64,000 nucleotides of DNA from Azolla pinnata (lineage: Eukaryota > Streptophyta > Polypodiopsida > Salviniales > Salviniaceae): positions 1-64,000 of the forward strand of contig JBBBWG010019445.1 of the NCBI GenBank assembly GCA_037176905.1, given 5' to 3'. Shown piece by piece: positions 35,346-49,300 of this stretch. Numbering within the stretch: position 1 is the first letter of the stretch; every line of letters begins with the position of its first letter. Under the pieces are notes generated by a model, which saw only the letters and a list, made by a program, of their open reading frames with translations, had not been told where the DNA came from and did no database searches. Both the position numbers and the translations under genes were made by a program.

Positions 35346-36033
35346 ATTAAATGATCAATTTCTTTCTGCATATGTGATAGATACTTTATCAAAATCATGC
35401 AAAAATGTTACAATTACAGTGAGATTTGCATTTGCAAATTTACTTGTCCTCTCTCAATATGATGGATACACAAAACATTATAGTTACAGGCTTTGGGTCA
35501 AAATCCAAACTCCTCTGATCATCAAGAAGAAGACATAATTAGTATCAATATACGATCCTTCTTAAATTCTTTCTTTTCTAGTGATTTGTGTATAGTTTCG
35601 GTGGATGTAAAGCCTCTTCTGCTGCTGCAACTACTTCAACAAATTAACGAAATCGATGTTTATTTGATGTGCAGTGTGCTGAGGATCTTCACCTATGGAG
35701 CGGCTGCTGCTTCTCCTAGATTCCACAATATTATGCCTACTAATTTGTGGTTGATCTAGCGCCGCCATTGATTCATGTACTACAACAATCCGCCGGCGCC
35801 AGCATAATATCCACATGAGCGATTTAATGATCATCAAGGAGTCTGCAGCCGACTTGTTCAACATGGACCCTTGTAATTAATTAGCTACAGATCCGAGATC
35901 AAATCAATTAATATCGTGTATGATGCCGGATCTATTTGTTTTCCATCCTTCTGTATCTCGTAAGAAACAGTACTGATCTGCCTATACACACACATATATA
36001 TATAGGCAGAAAGAACGATTGATCCATTATATG
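35346..36033. other. spacer without a supported gene
   Basis: A plus-strand frame of 88 codons (35493-35759) starts with a polar stretch and a Leu-rich patch but has no family resemblance or exon signals. Otherwise AT-rich unique DNA. Confidence 0.5.
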
Positions 36034-36472
36034 TGGAGAATTACAAGATTATAATTCACATTTTAACGCCTTCCAAAACTACGAAGTTTAAAACTTGACA
36101 CGCAATTGATTGATTAACACCAAATCAATTATTAATTGTGAGCTCGATTAACATCAAATCAATTCATTGATAAATGCTCAATCAATTGATTAGTACCAAA
36201 TTAACGTGTTAACCAATTAATTGGATTTTAGAATTACTAGCTTTTGCTAATCCAATACAGTAAGGAAATCGATGAGGATCATCAATTAGTGGGAAGCGAT
36301 TAAGAATAAAATCAATTAACGTTATGGTAACCGAATTAATTGGGTGTTAGTTGAGTTCTTAATGGAAGATAAAAGAGTGGCGTTATTTTGTAGTTTTTGA
36401 TTTTAGCAGGCGTTCAAATTTCAAAAAAATGGAATCTGTAATAGTGTTAGGCATTTAATTTTTGGTATATAT
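36034..36472. mobile_element. TIR element copy 2 (5' end eroded)
   Basis: The interior follows copy 1 closely (ACACGCAATTGATTGATTAAC, CCAAATTAACGTGTTAACC, GGAAATCGATGAGGATCA, AGTGGGAAGCGATTA). The right end reads AGGCGTTCAAATTTC then a decayed TGTTAGGCATTTAATTTTTGG. The outer left inverted repeat has been lost or replaced. Same orientation as copies 1 and 4. Confidence 0.65.
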
Positions 36473-37723
36473 ATACACAATGGATCAATCGGTCTTTAAT
36501 TTCTGCGCCGCTGATGTTGATTGCGTGCAAGAATCATCGCCAACGAGGCGTATATATAATATTGAGCTGTATAAAAAGGTTTGCAGCAGTTTAATCTACG
36601 TCAATGCGGATCGTATATTATTCTATTCGATTCTACCTAACGTGCTGCTGCTGCAGTGAAAGCATTCAAAATGGGTTGCAGAAAGAATATCATGAATTGT
36701 GATCGAACACCATATTATAATCTTCCGATTTTGCAATCTGTTGCAGGTGTGCAGCTTGAGCTGGTCCAGATCATCATCTTCCAGCGCAAGAATCTAGCGC
36801 TAGTTGCAGTGTGATGGATGGATGGATCGATCATTCATTCGCAAGCCAAAACATACGATGATCGAATTGCTGCAGTATACTGTACGTACGTCTGATCATG
36901 AGAAATATATTGAATTTCGGGAAAGCCTGTGATCGATCATTCCGAGAGATATCAAACTATAGACATATTTTCCATGATCTCGAAGCTTGCGGCCATGTTT
37001 CCGCAATATGGCGCAGATCATATGAAGCAATTAAAACTGGCCAGCATATTCTAATTGATTGAATGCAAGCTGGCGTGCTGCAGGGCTTAGGCCGTGATCA
37101 GAGATAGCATGATCAATCGCTCCGGAATTGGAGCACGTTAGCGGGGGATCATCTGTCTAATTGATTGTATCACAATATGTAGTTAGCCGTGTCATTTAAT
37201 CTACAATATATCTAGATCTCTCAAATCAATTATCAATGAATCTGTCTATCAATCAATGAACCAATCTATCTATCTATCTTATCTATTCTTCTATATATCA
37301 ATGAATCACTGAATCAATCAATCTGTCTATCAATCAATCAACCAATCTATCTATCTATCTATCTACCTATGTCTAGACATTTGTCGATCCTAGTACACAC
37401 TGGCGCGTAGAAACAGTAATTCATGCCAGTAAGTTTAAGCCTAACCGAATCAAATGATTTAACTCAGATAGATTTCATCGAACCAGGTCGAGGATTTGTA
37501 ATGCTCCATAATATTGGATGGCGCCACAGCCGGAGGATGATTACCATCAATCAATTAGGGAGTTTGTAACTAGCTGGTTTAGGGTTTGGAATAGTTAGGT
37601 TTAGGGCATGCTGGATGGAAGAAGGCAAAGTTAGTTAGATCACATGATTGATGCAGATTATGTGCCAACATTAATCACCATGGAAGCCATTACTCTGATG
37701 ATAATATATATATATATAATATT
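36473..37723. other. spacer with TATC microsatellites
   Basis: ATCTATC runs at about 37263-37290 and 37343-37372 occur in near-repeated contexts (AATCTGTCTATCAATCAATC). A GGTTTAGGGTTTGG telo-box phrase lies near 37578. No gene seen. Confidence 0.6.
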
Positions 37724-38180
37724 GGGAGAATAATTACCGAGAAACGCCTAACAAAATTATAAATTACATTTCACACACCTACGAAAATAAAAAGCTACAA
37801 ATTAAACGCCTACTCTTACCTTCCACTAAAAAATTAACACCAAATTAATCCCGTTAGCATAACGTTAATTGGTTTTGATTTTATTTCGGATCACTTCTCG
37901 CTGATTGATCCTAATCAATTCCCTTCCTATATTCGATTAACAAAAGTTAGGGATTTTAGAGTCTAGTTAATTGATTAACGTGTTAATTTGGTGTTAATCA
38001 ATCAATTGAATGTTAATCGATTAACTGAAGATGTTAATTGAGTTCAGAATTAATTGTGTTAAATCAATTAATCGAGTGTTAAATTTTAAAACTAGGCGTT
38101 AATGTACAATTTTTCGTTTTAGTAGGCGTTAAAACATTGTAAATTATACTTTTATGGGGCGTTTTTTGGTAAATTTTCCC
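37724..38180. mobile_element. TIR element copy 3 (inverted, most complete ends)
   Basis: Left end GGGAGAATAATTACCGAGAAACGCC and right end GGGGCGTTTTTTGGTAAATTTTCCC are inverted repeats of each other. A second AACGCCT/AGGCGTT pair sits about 75 bases inside each end, so the terminal repeat is roughly 85-90 bp. The interior is the reverse complement of copies 1, 2 and 4. No coding capacity. Flanking duplication is not clear. Confidence 0.7.
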
Positions 38181-39064
38181 ATATATATTTCACTACAGTG
38201 ACAATCTATATTCCTTTCCTTTTGATGATGTTTCGTCTGAATGAATCTTCTTCCTCCTCCTCCTCATCCTCAGATTCTTCTTATTGATATCCTTCTTTTT
38301 ATGCCTACATTTTTCTATTAATTTCTTGCAAAAACTGCAATATAATTTGCTCAGTGCATTGTTATTAATCAGCTTGTTAGGTTAACCGATGATTAAAGCT
38401 AGGGGTCTGGAGCCCATTAAACCTGCGCTAATTCACGAGATGGGGTTAAACGAATGATCATGCTACTTAGTGCTGAGCGATCGGGACTAACCCGTATCGC
38501 TAATCGTAGGCTGGAAACAATTAATTAATTAGTTAGTCATGAGTGAATAAACTCGCTTGGCGATTAATGGCGGGTGAATTGTATTCATATAATTACCTGC
38601 TCGTGAGCTTCATACAGGATTGAGTGTGCTGCAGGTTAATATAGACGAATAGTGTCACACGAGAGTTAAAATTAGCCCTCAAATACAGATTCTGCAGTGA
38701 TTGACTGATCATGACGACGTTTGAATCAGGATCCTCAAACTATCGATCCAATATAAATTATGTACAGTCATGCAAGATTCATAGCTAAAACACTTGTAGA
38801 AAATTTCACGATCGAAGAAATCAATCATATATTATACATCTGGGTATGTAAGATTCTCAGCTAAACCACTTGTAGAAAGATTTCATGATTGAAGAGATCA
38901 ATCATATATACATCTGGCTAATTAATCAAATTATATCCTCCATTCTGAAGCTAAACAAGTTCAGATGTATATATATATATATACACACACATCTGAACGA
39001 AGCCATTGAAAGAGCTTCGAAATTCTATATCGTAGTTCTTTAGCTTTTTTATCATCAAGAAGAA

Positions 39065-39103
<39 letters not shown>

Positions 39104-40377
39104 TGGAAAGCTGCATTGGAATGTGCATGAGAAGTCAAAAAACAAAACTGAGTAAATTTGTGGGCGCATTTAGTTCATTCGCATTGGAATCGGGAAGCTT
39201 TTCATTGTCTTGTCCAAACCAGCAATGAAAGCTCTCGCATGGCGTGTCCTAAGAAACCACAGCAATCAGAAAAGCACGCCTTGTTAAACCGCCCAAGTTA
39301 CCATAACCAATTATTACTTTCGTGTGGTAAGAAAAAACAGAAAGAAGGGAGAAGAAAAACCCTAATTTGTGTGTAGTATGTACCTCCAAATTTCACCATT
39401 TTCCATAACCTTGAGAGAGAGAGAGAGAGAGAGAGAGAATCATCTATCTGTATGAATGTTATACATAGCATGCGAATCTAGATATACATCATACAATGCC
39501 TACCAAGTTGTATGCATGTATGATGTGTTTGTAGATCAAGAATGACCTAGGAAATGAAAACATTCCATGTGAATGAATTGATCCCACGCCTGTTTCTAAC
39601 AAGAGCCCATGCCTTGCAGTTAACATCTTCAATGACTGTAGGTACATATATAGCTTCAACAACTGGACAACACACAAGCCAAAAATGAATACACTCACTC
39701 ATGAACAAACATTCAGTGGAATCCCGCCTGAAATCTGGGCTCGAAAAATGCAAATCTTTCTTTCCTGGTCATGAGGTCCTTCAATCTTACAGGTTTTGCG
39801 GTTACAGAGGAAATGGTACTCTCTCACAGCCCTCTATTCATCACATCATAGAATCTTTTGTTGAAGAAGGAAAAGAAATAGATATACATTCAGTTATTGG
39901 CAGCTGGTTGATCAGCTCCTTCTAATTCATCCGAGGAGATCCATCTACATTCGATTACCAGCACTTGGCCTGGTATCTTCATTGGGGCAGATACATCATC
40001 TTTGGCTGTGGCAGTTTGCCCTTCAGCAGATCATATTTTTATCCGAACACATGATTCATCAGCTATTTTGGCGATCCATCCGACATAGAGATGAAAGTAA
40101 TTTCACATGGTCGATGACTCGAAACTTCCCACAGTACATTGGCATTGCAAGCGCTGAGTAACCAAGGATCATTCAAATCCCGTGATTTGTTGAACTGTAA
40201 TCCGGTTGTAGATTGAACTGTAATCCCATTAAAGGTTGTTGCAGATCAGCACCTTAGATTTTTGGCAAGAAAGGTTGTTGCAGATCAGCACCTTAGATTT
40301 TTTCTTTCTGTACAGTCCTGGCTGGACTCTGATCCTTTTTGTGTCTGAAGTGGCTGATGATTTTTAGTTAGTTGATA
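38181..40377. other. spacer and 3' flank of the HAP8-like gene
   Basis: Contains a near-repeat (38760-38835 and 38835-38910: AGATTCATAGCTAAA...CACTTGTAGAAA...ATCAATCATATA), a GAAGAA run (39056-39102) and a GA run (39413-39438). The last few hundred bases include a duplicated phrase AAGGTTGTTGCAGATCAGCACC (40232 and 40271). No separate gene is supported. Confidence 0.55.
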
Positions 40378-43300
40378 TCAACGGGCAGGGTAAACATGAC
40401 ATTGGCTTGCATCATGGAAATCTACTACCTCAGCGGGGTTCATATTTACACTACATTTCTCGACGAAAGACCCTTCTAAGCCTGGATTAGCTGCCAATTC
40501 ACTTGTTAGCTGCACCGGCAGGACCTTGTGTGTCGGCATTGTCCCGTTGAACGAAGTATATAAGCTAGGTTGAGCACACAAATTCATGTTTGTTGCCTGC
40601 GAATCAGCAAGCAAACAGGGACCAGTTCCGAGAGCAGAGATCATATCTCTATTGGGTCGAGCAGAATTTGGGCTGCTATTAATAGTATTCCTGCTCTTGC
40701 TTTTCTGTTTCACTGTAATATAGCTGCAAGGGCCGGTGCTTAAATCATTGGTGAAGGGTCTCCTTTGAACTACTACGAACTGCTCATAGCTGGTGGAATC
40801 AGTAGCTGCCCCAGCTGCATTCACTCTTGAATCAGGCAACAATAGGACTTGCTGATTTCTCTTCATCGTGCGACTACGCTTTCTACTACCCAGGCTACCA
40901 CCATAATTGCTTATGCCTAGTGTGTATCCGCCTTGATAATTTGCTGCTCTCTTCTTTGGATTTACGACTGTTCCATAGTTAATATCATGAGCCGCACCTG
41001 GTCTTACAAAATATTGTACTGCTGGTGCCGCACTAACTTGTTCTTGTTGTCTTGGAGCCCTCATAATCGTACTCCACTGCGGTTCCAATGCACCACATGT
41101 GCTGATTTGCACTTGATTCATTGATGAGTTGATGGGAATGGATCTCCCTAAAACAATAAAAGTAGATCACAAAATTTCAAATCAGTATACTGTACTGGGC
41201 TTGTTTCTAGTAATTACAGCATTACATCTAACTTGGCTACCGAATTAAACTAAAGAAATGTAGTGAGTATGTAATCATGATTAACATCTCTAAGAATGTG
41301 CTTAGGTTTGATCACATAATGAGTTTTACTCAAAATTATAGTAGAATGCAGGAGATTCTGAGAAATCCATCCAATATAGCTCTGATAATTAAATAACGGC
41401 ATCACTTTAAATCATCGTATCATCCAAAAAAGCTCCAGCATTATCCCGCTTAATGGACGATCATATAATAATAGTTATTAGTTAGTGATTATTAACATCG
41501 ACAAGCAATTAGAGCTGAACCTTATATATATACCTGGTTGCATCAATGTTTGGCTGATCTGACCCGGATGAGCGCTTGCATGGGTGATGCTTTGATGCCT
41601 GTCTGTTACACCCATAGGATTCAAATCTTGTCCAAAGAGCCTTGGAACAGACCTATTGGTGTTCGTCACATGCTCAGCCTCATCTATGATGATCTCTTCC
41701 ACACGTCGCTGTGGGTGGGGCTTGTTCTGTTTCTTGTCTGCATTGGGCTTCCAGCAGGGTGGAATATATGAGTCACAGTTGGTAGTTATGTGTCCATCTA
41801 CACCATGATTATTATTCACTGTTATATGAGGAATATTGTTCCATATGGCCGAGCCTTGAGTTTCTACTGAAGCATTGGAAGAAGGTTTGTCAATGCTTGC
41901 AGCCCTTAGTTGGTGAGGACGTTGAGTGTCATGTCCAATGTACTGTTGAGCAATATTATAAGAGACAGCTTCAGGTTGAGGTACTGCCCGACAAGCTTCA
42001 GAATACTGGTTATAGTAAGAGTGTGGAGGTGGAGCTGGAGAGGGATAAACATGGTAGACGCTCGAATTCCGATCTTTCAGCATCTGTTGCTGGAGACATA
42101 GATAAGCATCATCGATCCTCGTTGTGTCCATTGATGAAGACTTAGTTCTAGTACTAGCAGCTGGATGCATCATATATTCATGTGAAGGATATATTGGATA
42201 TAAGTATGCCGAAACCTCATCATGACCATCTCCATTGTCATGCCCAGTATTAAGCATATAACCGCTCCCTGCATTTGTTTGGAAGCTGGAATCACTAGGT
42301 TGCAGACATGGCCTAATGACCTTCGATGCATATTGAGCAGCAACATTATCCTGCAGACCAATTGATGAGCTTGAACCCAATCGTGTTCTTTGGCCTGTGG
42401 TTTGATCAAATGTGTGACAAGCTGGAGGCAATCGAACGGCAGGGTTTGTACTCCAGCTTTGCAGCACTGATGCACGAGAATCATGAGCACTACTTGAAAC
42501 AAGCGTCCTCATCCCAACTGATCCTGCTGCATAACCATTAATAGCACTTTAATTTCTAGCTGTAATTAAACAAATAGCAAATCTAGTTCGTGTTTGCTTT
42601 TGAAAAGGCTTCTTTGATTTCTTTTTGACCTTGGTGTCAACATATACAGAAAACTTGAGGGTGTAAAGCATCTATAAAAACTCTAGTTCATGTTGAAATT
42701 ATGCTTCTAATGTCTCTCGACCTGAATCAGTACTCAAAAAAAGAATTCAGGCCCCAAGTCCTATTCTTACCAAAAACTTGAAGATGTTTAAAAAAATAAC
42801 AATATCTAATCCATGCTCAAAGGCCTTTTAATGTAGATCACCGGGTCCAAGGAAAATTTCCTTCTAGTATAAAGATTTGGACTTTTATACATGCGCAAAG
42901 TTTTGCAAGGGATCGAATTAAAAACTATATAATTTATCCCCCAAGATAAATTTTGGTAAATTTAAACACAAACTAATAGCTCAATATGATGTCTCATTTC
43001 TAGATATTTCACGGTATAATAACCTTGCTAGCATGCAGTTTTTGGATCATGCCCAATGGCTATTATTTTTTTAGCGGCTGCTAAAGAAACACCTAATTAG
43101 CTGCGTTAATACTGTTCCCGTTGTTGTTTGGTGTGTAATTGTTAATTCCTACCTCTCAAGTGTTTCTTCATCCAAACCTGTAAAGCTCCACATAAGCCTT
43201 CTTTCTTTAATCCTTGGTTGAATGCATTTCCAAATGATTTTGTACATCCGTATTGGTGCTATGTAACTTACATGCTAATATCATGACAGACAAGCATCTA

Positions 43301-46300
43301 TATCTCTAGCTGGTATTTTGAATGCAACTAAATAAATGAATGTTTCTCAATATGACGCGGAGAAGAAAAATATCACGATTTAAAATAAACATCAGGAAAA
43401 CCTACCAAGTTGCAGACTGTTGCCAGTTTCTTGCTGTGGCTTCGTGTTGATGATCTGAGCTCTTAACTGATCAGTATTATATGGTACTTTTGGACCAGCT
43501 GTAATCTTCTGAGTTGATCCTTGACTATCATATCGATTCCCAGCACATGATGTACTGTCGATCTGCACTGGATTATGACCATTTGATCCACTTGCAGGTG
43601 TAAGAACCATGGTTTTGCCCATGAGGCGAAGATTAATTGGTTTCCCATTAACAGCTTGAAATACCCTGGAAGCATCACTATATTGCTCGGTAGGATGCTG
43701 TGATCTCATATCCGATGCATAAGTCGAGCAATTGTGAGCACTCATATTTCCTGGTGGGAATGCAGCAGCTGCAGCTGATGTACTGTCAATTTTGATGGCA
43801 GCTTCCATCCATGGGGGTAAACTTCCGGAAAAACCTGACTTGGCCTTCTGTATGAAATGGGCCGATAATGATTTGGGTTAAATATATGATTTGATCTCAT
43901 CAACGTTTAAGTTTGCATTGATCCAGAAATAAGTTAAGTCATACCTGACCAAGTGTACTTTTGGTGATTGGCTGGCCACCGGATTGAAGCTGGGAGTAAA
44001 CAGGAATAGAAGATATTGGTAAAACAGATCCTGAGGATCTTTGATTCGGGAAATGGGTACCATGATTGAAATTAGGATGCTGAGAGTGTCTCACTGCAGC
44101 AGAAAAATCAATAGATTTTGTATGTCAATCAATGAAAGAATTTACAAAAGGGTTCATGAACACATTATGTGCAGATGCCATTAATTTATAACTTGGAAAG
44201 GTATAAACCTGCTGGAGTCATAATAAGATCAGCTCTTGCAGGTCCCTGCAGGTAACCTCTACTAGAGGAGGCTGTTGAGATGTTGGTCATTCCATTCGCT
44301 TGTACTGGTTGTATCACATTGACAACAACGAGAGCTCTAAACTGATCTTCTTGATCATAGATTGGTACACTATTCTTTTGGTTAATGCTTTTGACAGCTT
44401 GATCTTCTAGGTCATAGATTGGTATGCCGTTATTTTGGTTAATGTTTCCGACAGCTTGTTGATAATTTGAGGTAGCCACATACTGGAAGCCATGATTAAT
44501 ATCGGGAATATGTGTACCACTAGCTGATAGGAAGTTAGTAGATTCAGGAATACCTTGAGGTTGTTCTGATGCTGTGGTTATACTGGACCTTAGTACTCCA
44601 TGTCCCGGTAAGGCATGTGATATAAATTGATCTGAATTACTAGGGTCGTTGTCATTATTAATCTGTCCATTGCTGGTGGTTTGATCACAATATGAAGGGT
44701 GCAATTCTTCCACATTGATAGGTGGTAATTGAGATCCTTGATCAGAATCTGGTGCCAGAGCTGCAGGATCATCGAGCAATGATGAGTTGCATCCAGTAAA
44801 ATTGGTTGAGCTGCAGATATTGCTCATCTGATAATCATGACTTGAAATATGCCTTTGAGCTGCTTCATCAGCTCCTGAACCAACATTGGTAGATGAGTTT
44901 CCTGGCAATGCTGCTTGATTAACAGACCTTGAACATTCTGATGCTTCTGAACCATGATCCAGGGCCTGCAGGTTATCTGGTTGGACCACGACTTTATGCG
45001 ATATCGCCTCTGATGCCTGAGGATCCAGTACAAGTGCTGATTCTGGGATGTCAATCACTTCATCTTGGCCCTCTGCAACTGTCTTATTAACAATGCTTAC
45101 AACCGGAGCAAAAGACTGCTGATCAGCGACGATTTCTTGTTCGATGCTCAAGGATTGATTAGCATCCTTCTGATTGGAGCAAATATATGCGCCATCATCT
45201 AGTTCAGGTTGCATAGCTCCTGCGTTGATCTTTCCGTTCGGCATTGAATTAACATTGTCGGTATTATCTGAACTCGGCTTCAGAGTTCGAATGTCTGCTG
45301 TGGAAAGTACATCAGATCTAATGACCTGAAGCGGCATTTGTCCATAGGAGCCTTGAACTGGACAATCAGATCCATTGGCAGTTTCTGACTCATTTGGGTC
45401 TAGTTGCCCAAATTTTCTAGTCATTGTCTTCTTACATGACTTCGACCTGAGCTTCATGCCTGTAACATTTCTGGAGGCTGGCAATCGGTTTTGAACCTCT
45501 GCTACCAACTCGGCATTCCCAGTTTTATCTTTGGACGAACCTGCGGAGACATTTGATCTGCAGCTCCTTCGACGACCATCATGATCAGGATTGTTTATGA
45601 TATTGGTAATATTCTTTGATCTATGTTGCTGTTGCAATCCTGACGTTCCTGAAGGATTAATTGACTCGGTGACATGCCTACTTTTGCTTTGATCCTGATA
45701 GAATAGAACAAAAAATTTAATGATGATCTCGTTACATCACCTCAACACTAGGAATTGATTAGAAGCTGCAATGACATATATGACAGCAAAACAATATTAG
45801 CCTCCTCTACACATGTCCTCCATCAAAAGCTTTCTAAATGATAGTGGGTACTATAAGGGTTTAGCTTGGAGTAGTAAATGATAGACCACATTTTGCACAT
45901 ACATGAAGCTGCAATCACAAACATCTTTCGCAGGTGCAGTGCATAAATTACTACATGTATTTCGTTCAAATGGTCCTGGGTTGTATTAGATTGGGTGGAC
46001 CTTGCTGAATGAATCTCAAATAAGGTAGCTAAATTATCACTATAATCTATAGGAAGGTATCCCTATTTTGATCCTTTCTAATATGATATTCATCTTAATA
46101 GCAAATTCATACCGTTATAGCTATATTAACTACATATCTCTGTTAGGGCATGCGGACTAGGGCCTCATCCTAATAGCAAATTCATGCCCTGGTCATTACA
46201 GCTATTATAATGTTGAAAGTTTCATACAGCAAATTCGTACTCCATGAGGGCATGCAGAAAGTTTCATATGCTTATACAGCTATAATTACAATGTATCTCT

Positions 46301-49300
46301 ATGAGTATTTAAACACCCTATGATTATAAACCTCAAAGACAATATTCACGAGCACAACATCGTTCACTTACATGATAAAACTACATGAAATATGCTGATG
46401 ATCTTGGAATCATGAGTGATAATTAATATTTTGATTTCATGAGCAGGTCCAATTCCAGGACCATATCGACCTACTGATTTCATGACTGTGGACCATGATT
46501 CATCGAGATAGTTCCTGTATTAATCTTAGGGTACTGGTTATGATCACCAACTACATCCTAATATATCCCAGGCTTTTGTTTTTCTACCAAAAGCTATCTA
46601 TATTCATGATTTGTACGTTTCAGTCTTCATATTCAAGCTAAAGAACTAATAATATCAATATTTTCTAATTATCTTTCAGAATCCTAATTAGATCTACTCA
46701 TTATAAACGAAAATATAGGAACATGTCAAGATCTTTAATATGCATATCATGATCTAGTATTATACCAACCCCTCATGTCCAATGTGACAAATGCAAAAGC
46801 ATAACCTTTGTTTCCAAATTCATAGTTAAGCCATTCTTATGAAAAAATCAATTTCCTCCAGGGCTAATATTATAAAATCCATTTTCTAGTGTTATGGACA
46901 TGGGAATCAACTTTGATTCCTCTTCCACTATAACAAACATGCAGCTATCGTCTCAGTGATATATTCTTCCTTGGGTGCCTATTCGAGTCCTCTGCCAATG
47001 ATCACCTTTAGATATGATTATGTTTGGTATGGGACTCAATTAAATAAAATGGACGGCCACAATATGTCTATATCCCATTGATTTGGTGTACATACATACA
47101 TACATACATACATACATTACATACATATATAGTATGTATGTATGTATGTATGTATGTATGTATGGGAACGGCCAATGTTATGAACAGCACTATCTCTCAC
47201 TGATCTAATGGACCGACACGACACATCTATGCATGGGCAGATTTCCATCTAGTCTCCCTCTAAGAGGATTGTATATATTAAATACATGTTCATTGCTCAT
47301 TAACTATATTATGTTTTCAAATTTGATTTGTTATAGATTGTGAGTTGCATACCAGTAATTACAGTTTGATCAGATGCATGCAAGAATCGAGATTTATGAT
47401 ATAGAAGGATCTTACTTGTGGTGTGCACTCCATTGATGGTAGTGCAGTGATTAATGCTGCTGGCGAATTGGTTTTGGTGGTTTTTGTTGAACTGCTTGAT
47501 GATTCAGTAAGATTCTGTTTAGGCTGCTTTTGGGGCTGTTTTGTCGGCTTCAAAACTTCATGTGTCCTAGACTGATGACCCCTCATAATTTGATCATCAT
47601 TACCATCACTATCATCATGATCAAATGTTGATGAGCTTCTGGTAGTGATCCGGCCAGTGCCAACCTTTGATCGCTTCCCGCGACGGAAATTTAAGCTTTG
47701 TGATGCCATAGTGCCATCAAAGACCTTTCCGTCTCCCAGCTGCATAGCAGACTTTTGGCACATCATGACTGGATCTTCATCGTGATATCCATCCATTTGC
47801 AATTCGTGATTACTGTTATCATGGTTACTACCACCACTACCATCATGTTCACGATGCTGAAAATTTCTCCTGGTATGATTACTGGAATATGTAATGGTGC
47901 CTGGACTAATCCGTGAGGCACTAGCTGCTCCTGGCACTGGATGATCATTGATGGCGCATAGTTCGGCGATGGATCTGCTCTTGATCTTCCTGGGTTTACC
48001 GATCGTCTTTGATGCAAGTGTAGAACTCTTGTTTCTGTCCTTTAGTGATGATGGCTTGATACGATGATCGACGAGGTCGACCTGCACATGATTTACATCG
48101 ACGATCTGATCGTTTGATGACTTCGACTGATTTGTCGATGATGACGCAAGACAATGGTCAATGTGGGCATTCAATGCAGTATTGGATGATGCTTGGAAGT
48201 GGAGGCATATCGGGCACTTCTGTATCGCGAAGGTGCTATTACTGACTGTATTACTGTTATTTGTTGTCACCAGAACCTGTTCATTGTGCGCAACTGGGCG
48301 ACTAGCTGTAGATGTAGGATTATTAACATGTACCACGGAAAGAGGAGTCGAAGATTTGGCTGCATTATTACAAACTTGCAGGTCGGATTTTCCACAGTTA
48401 GTTAGAGCTGAATTAGAGTCTGCATTATTAGATGGTGAGGTCATTGGTTCTTCGATATGAGGATCATAAACACTGACTTCTACTGAGCTCTTACTGTTAG
48501 CATTGCCATCCTGTCGATCTGTAGTTATACCAACAGCTCTACTGCCAAATTCCTTGCAGATCACCGATTGATCATAACCTAATTTCTGTAACTTAGAATT
48601 TGCAGCTTTGGCGCTATTCATGATCCCATCATGAGCTGATCCCTGATCAGCGCACACTTTTTTACCATCCTCATCGGCATCACTGTCATTTGATTTAATA
48701 TCACAGTTAATATTGTCTTCTGATGCACTTACATGGCTTTCACATAGATTGATATGAACATAACCAGCATTTTGTTCTTGAGAGTCCAGTACTGAAGCCC
48801 TTGGGGTTGCAGGTGATGATATCAAAGCCAATTTCAATAAGCTTGATGCAGGCACAGAATCCTTGTTGATGCAATCATTCACCACATTATCAGCAGAAGC
48901 ATGAGATGTGATCAGGCGTTGATGATCATCAGTTCGGAGAAGCTTACTACATGCATTATGGTTAATGCCATGATATTGATCAGAACTAGGCCGATGACCA
49001 TCAGGAATTACTTCATTGGAATTAACACTAGCTCTACAAGTCAGTGGTGAACTATGATTAACCATAGAACTGAACATGGGTTCAACCATCTGACCCATAC
49101 TAGATGGCATATTCACAAAAGCCTTGTTACCTTTCACTGCAATGGTACTTTGATCTGTCGGCAATATTATACCTCCATCACGAATCAGGCATGACTCATG
49201 ATGAACACCATTGATACTACCACAAGAATCTGTTGTCATCATCAACATTGACAGCGCTTGGGATGTCTGAGGAGATGAATGAATTACATTAATATTATGA

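Noticed and set aside
39701-39925. 75-codon plus-strand frame near the HAP8-like 3' flank
   Set aside because: No family resemblance and no neighbouring exons; composition like the surrounding spacer.
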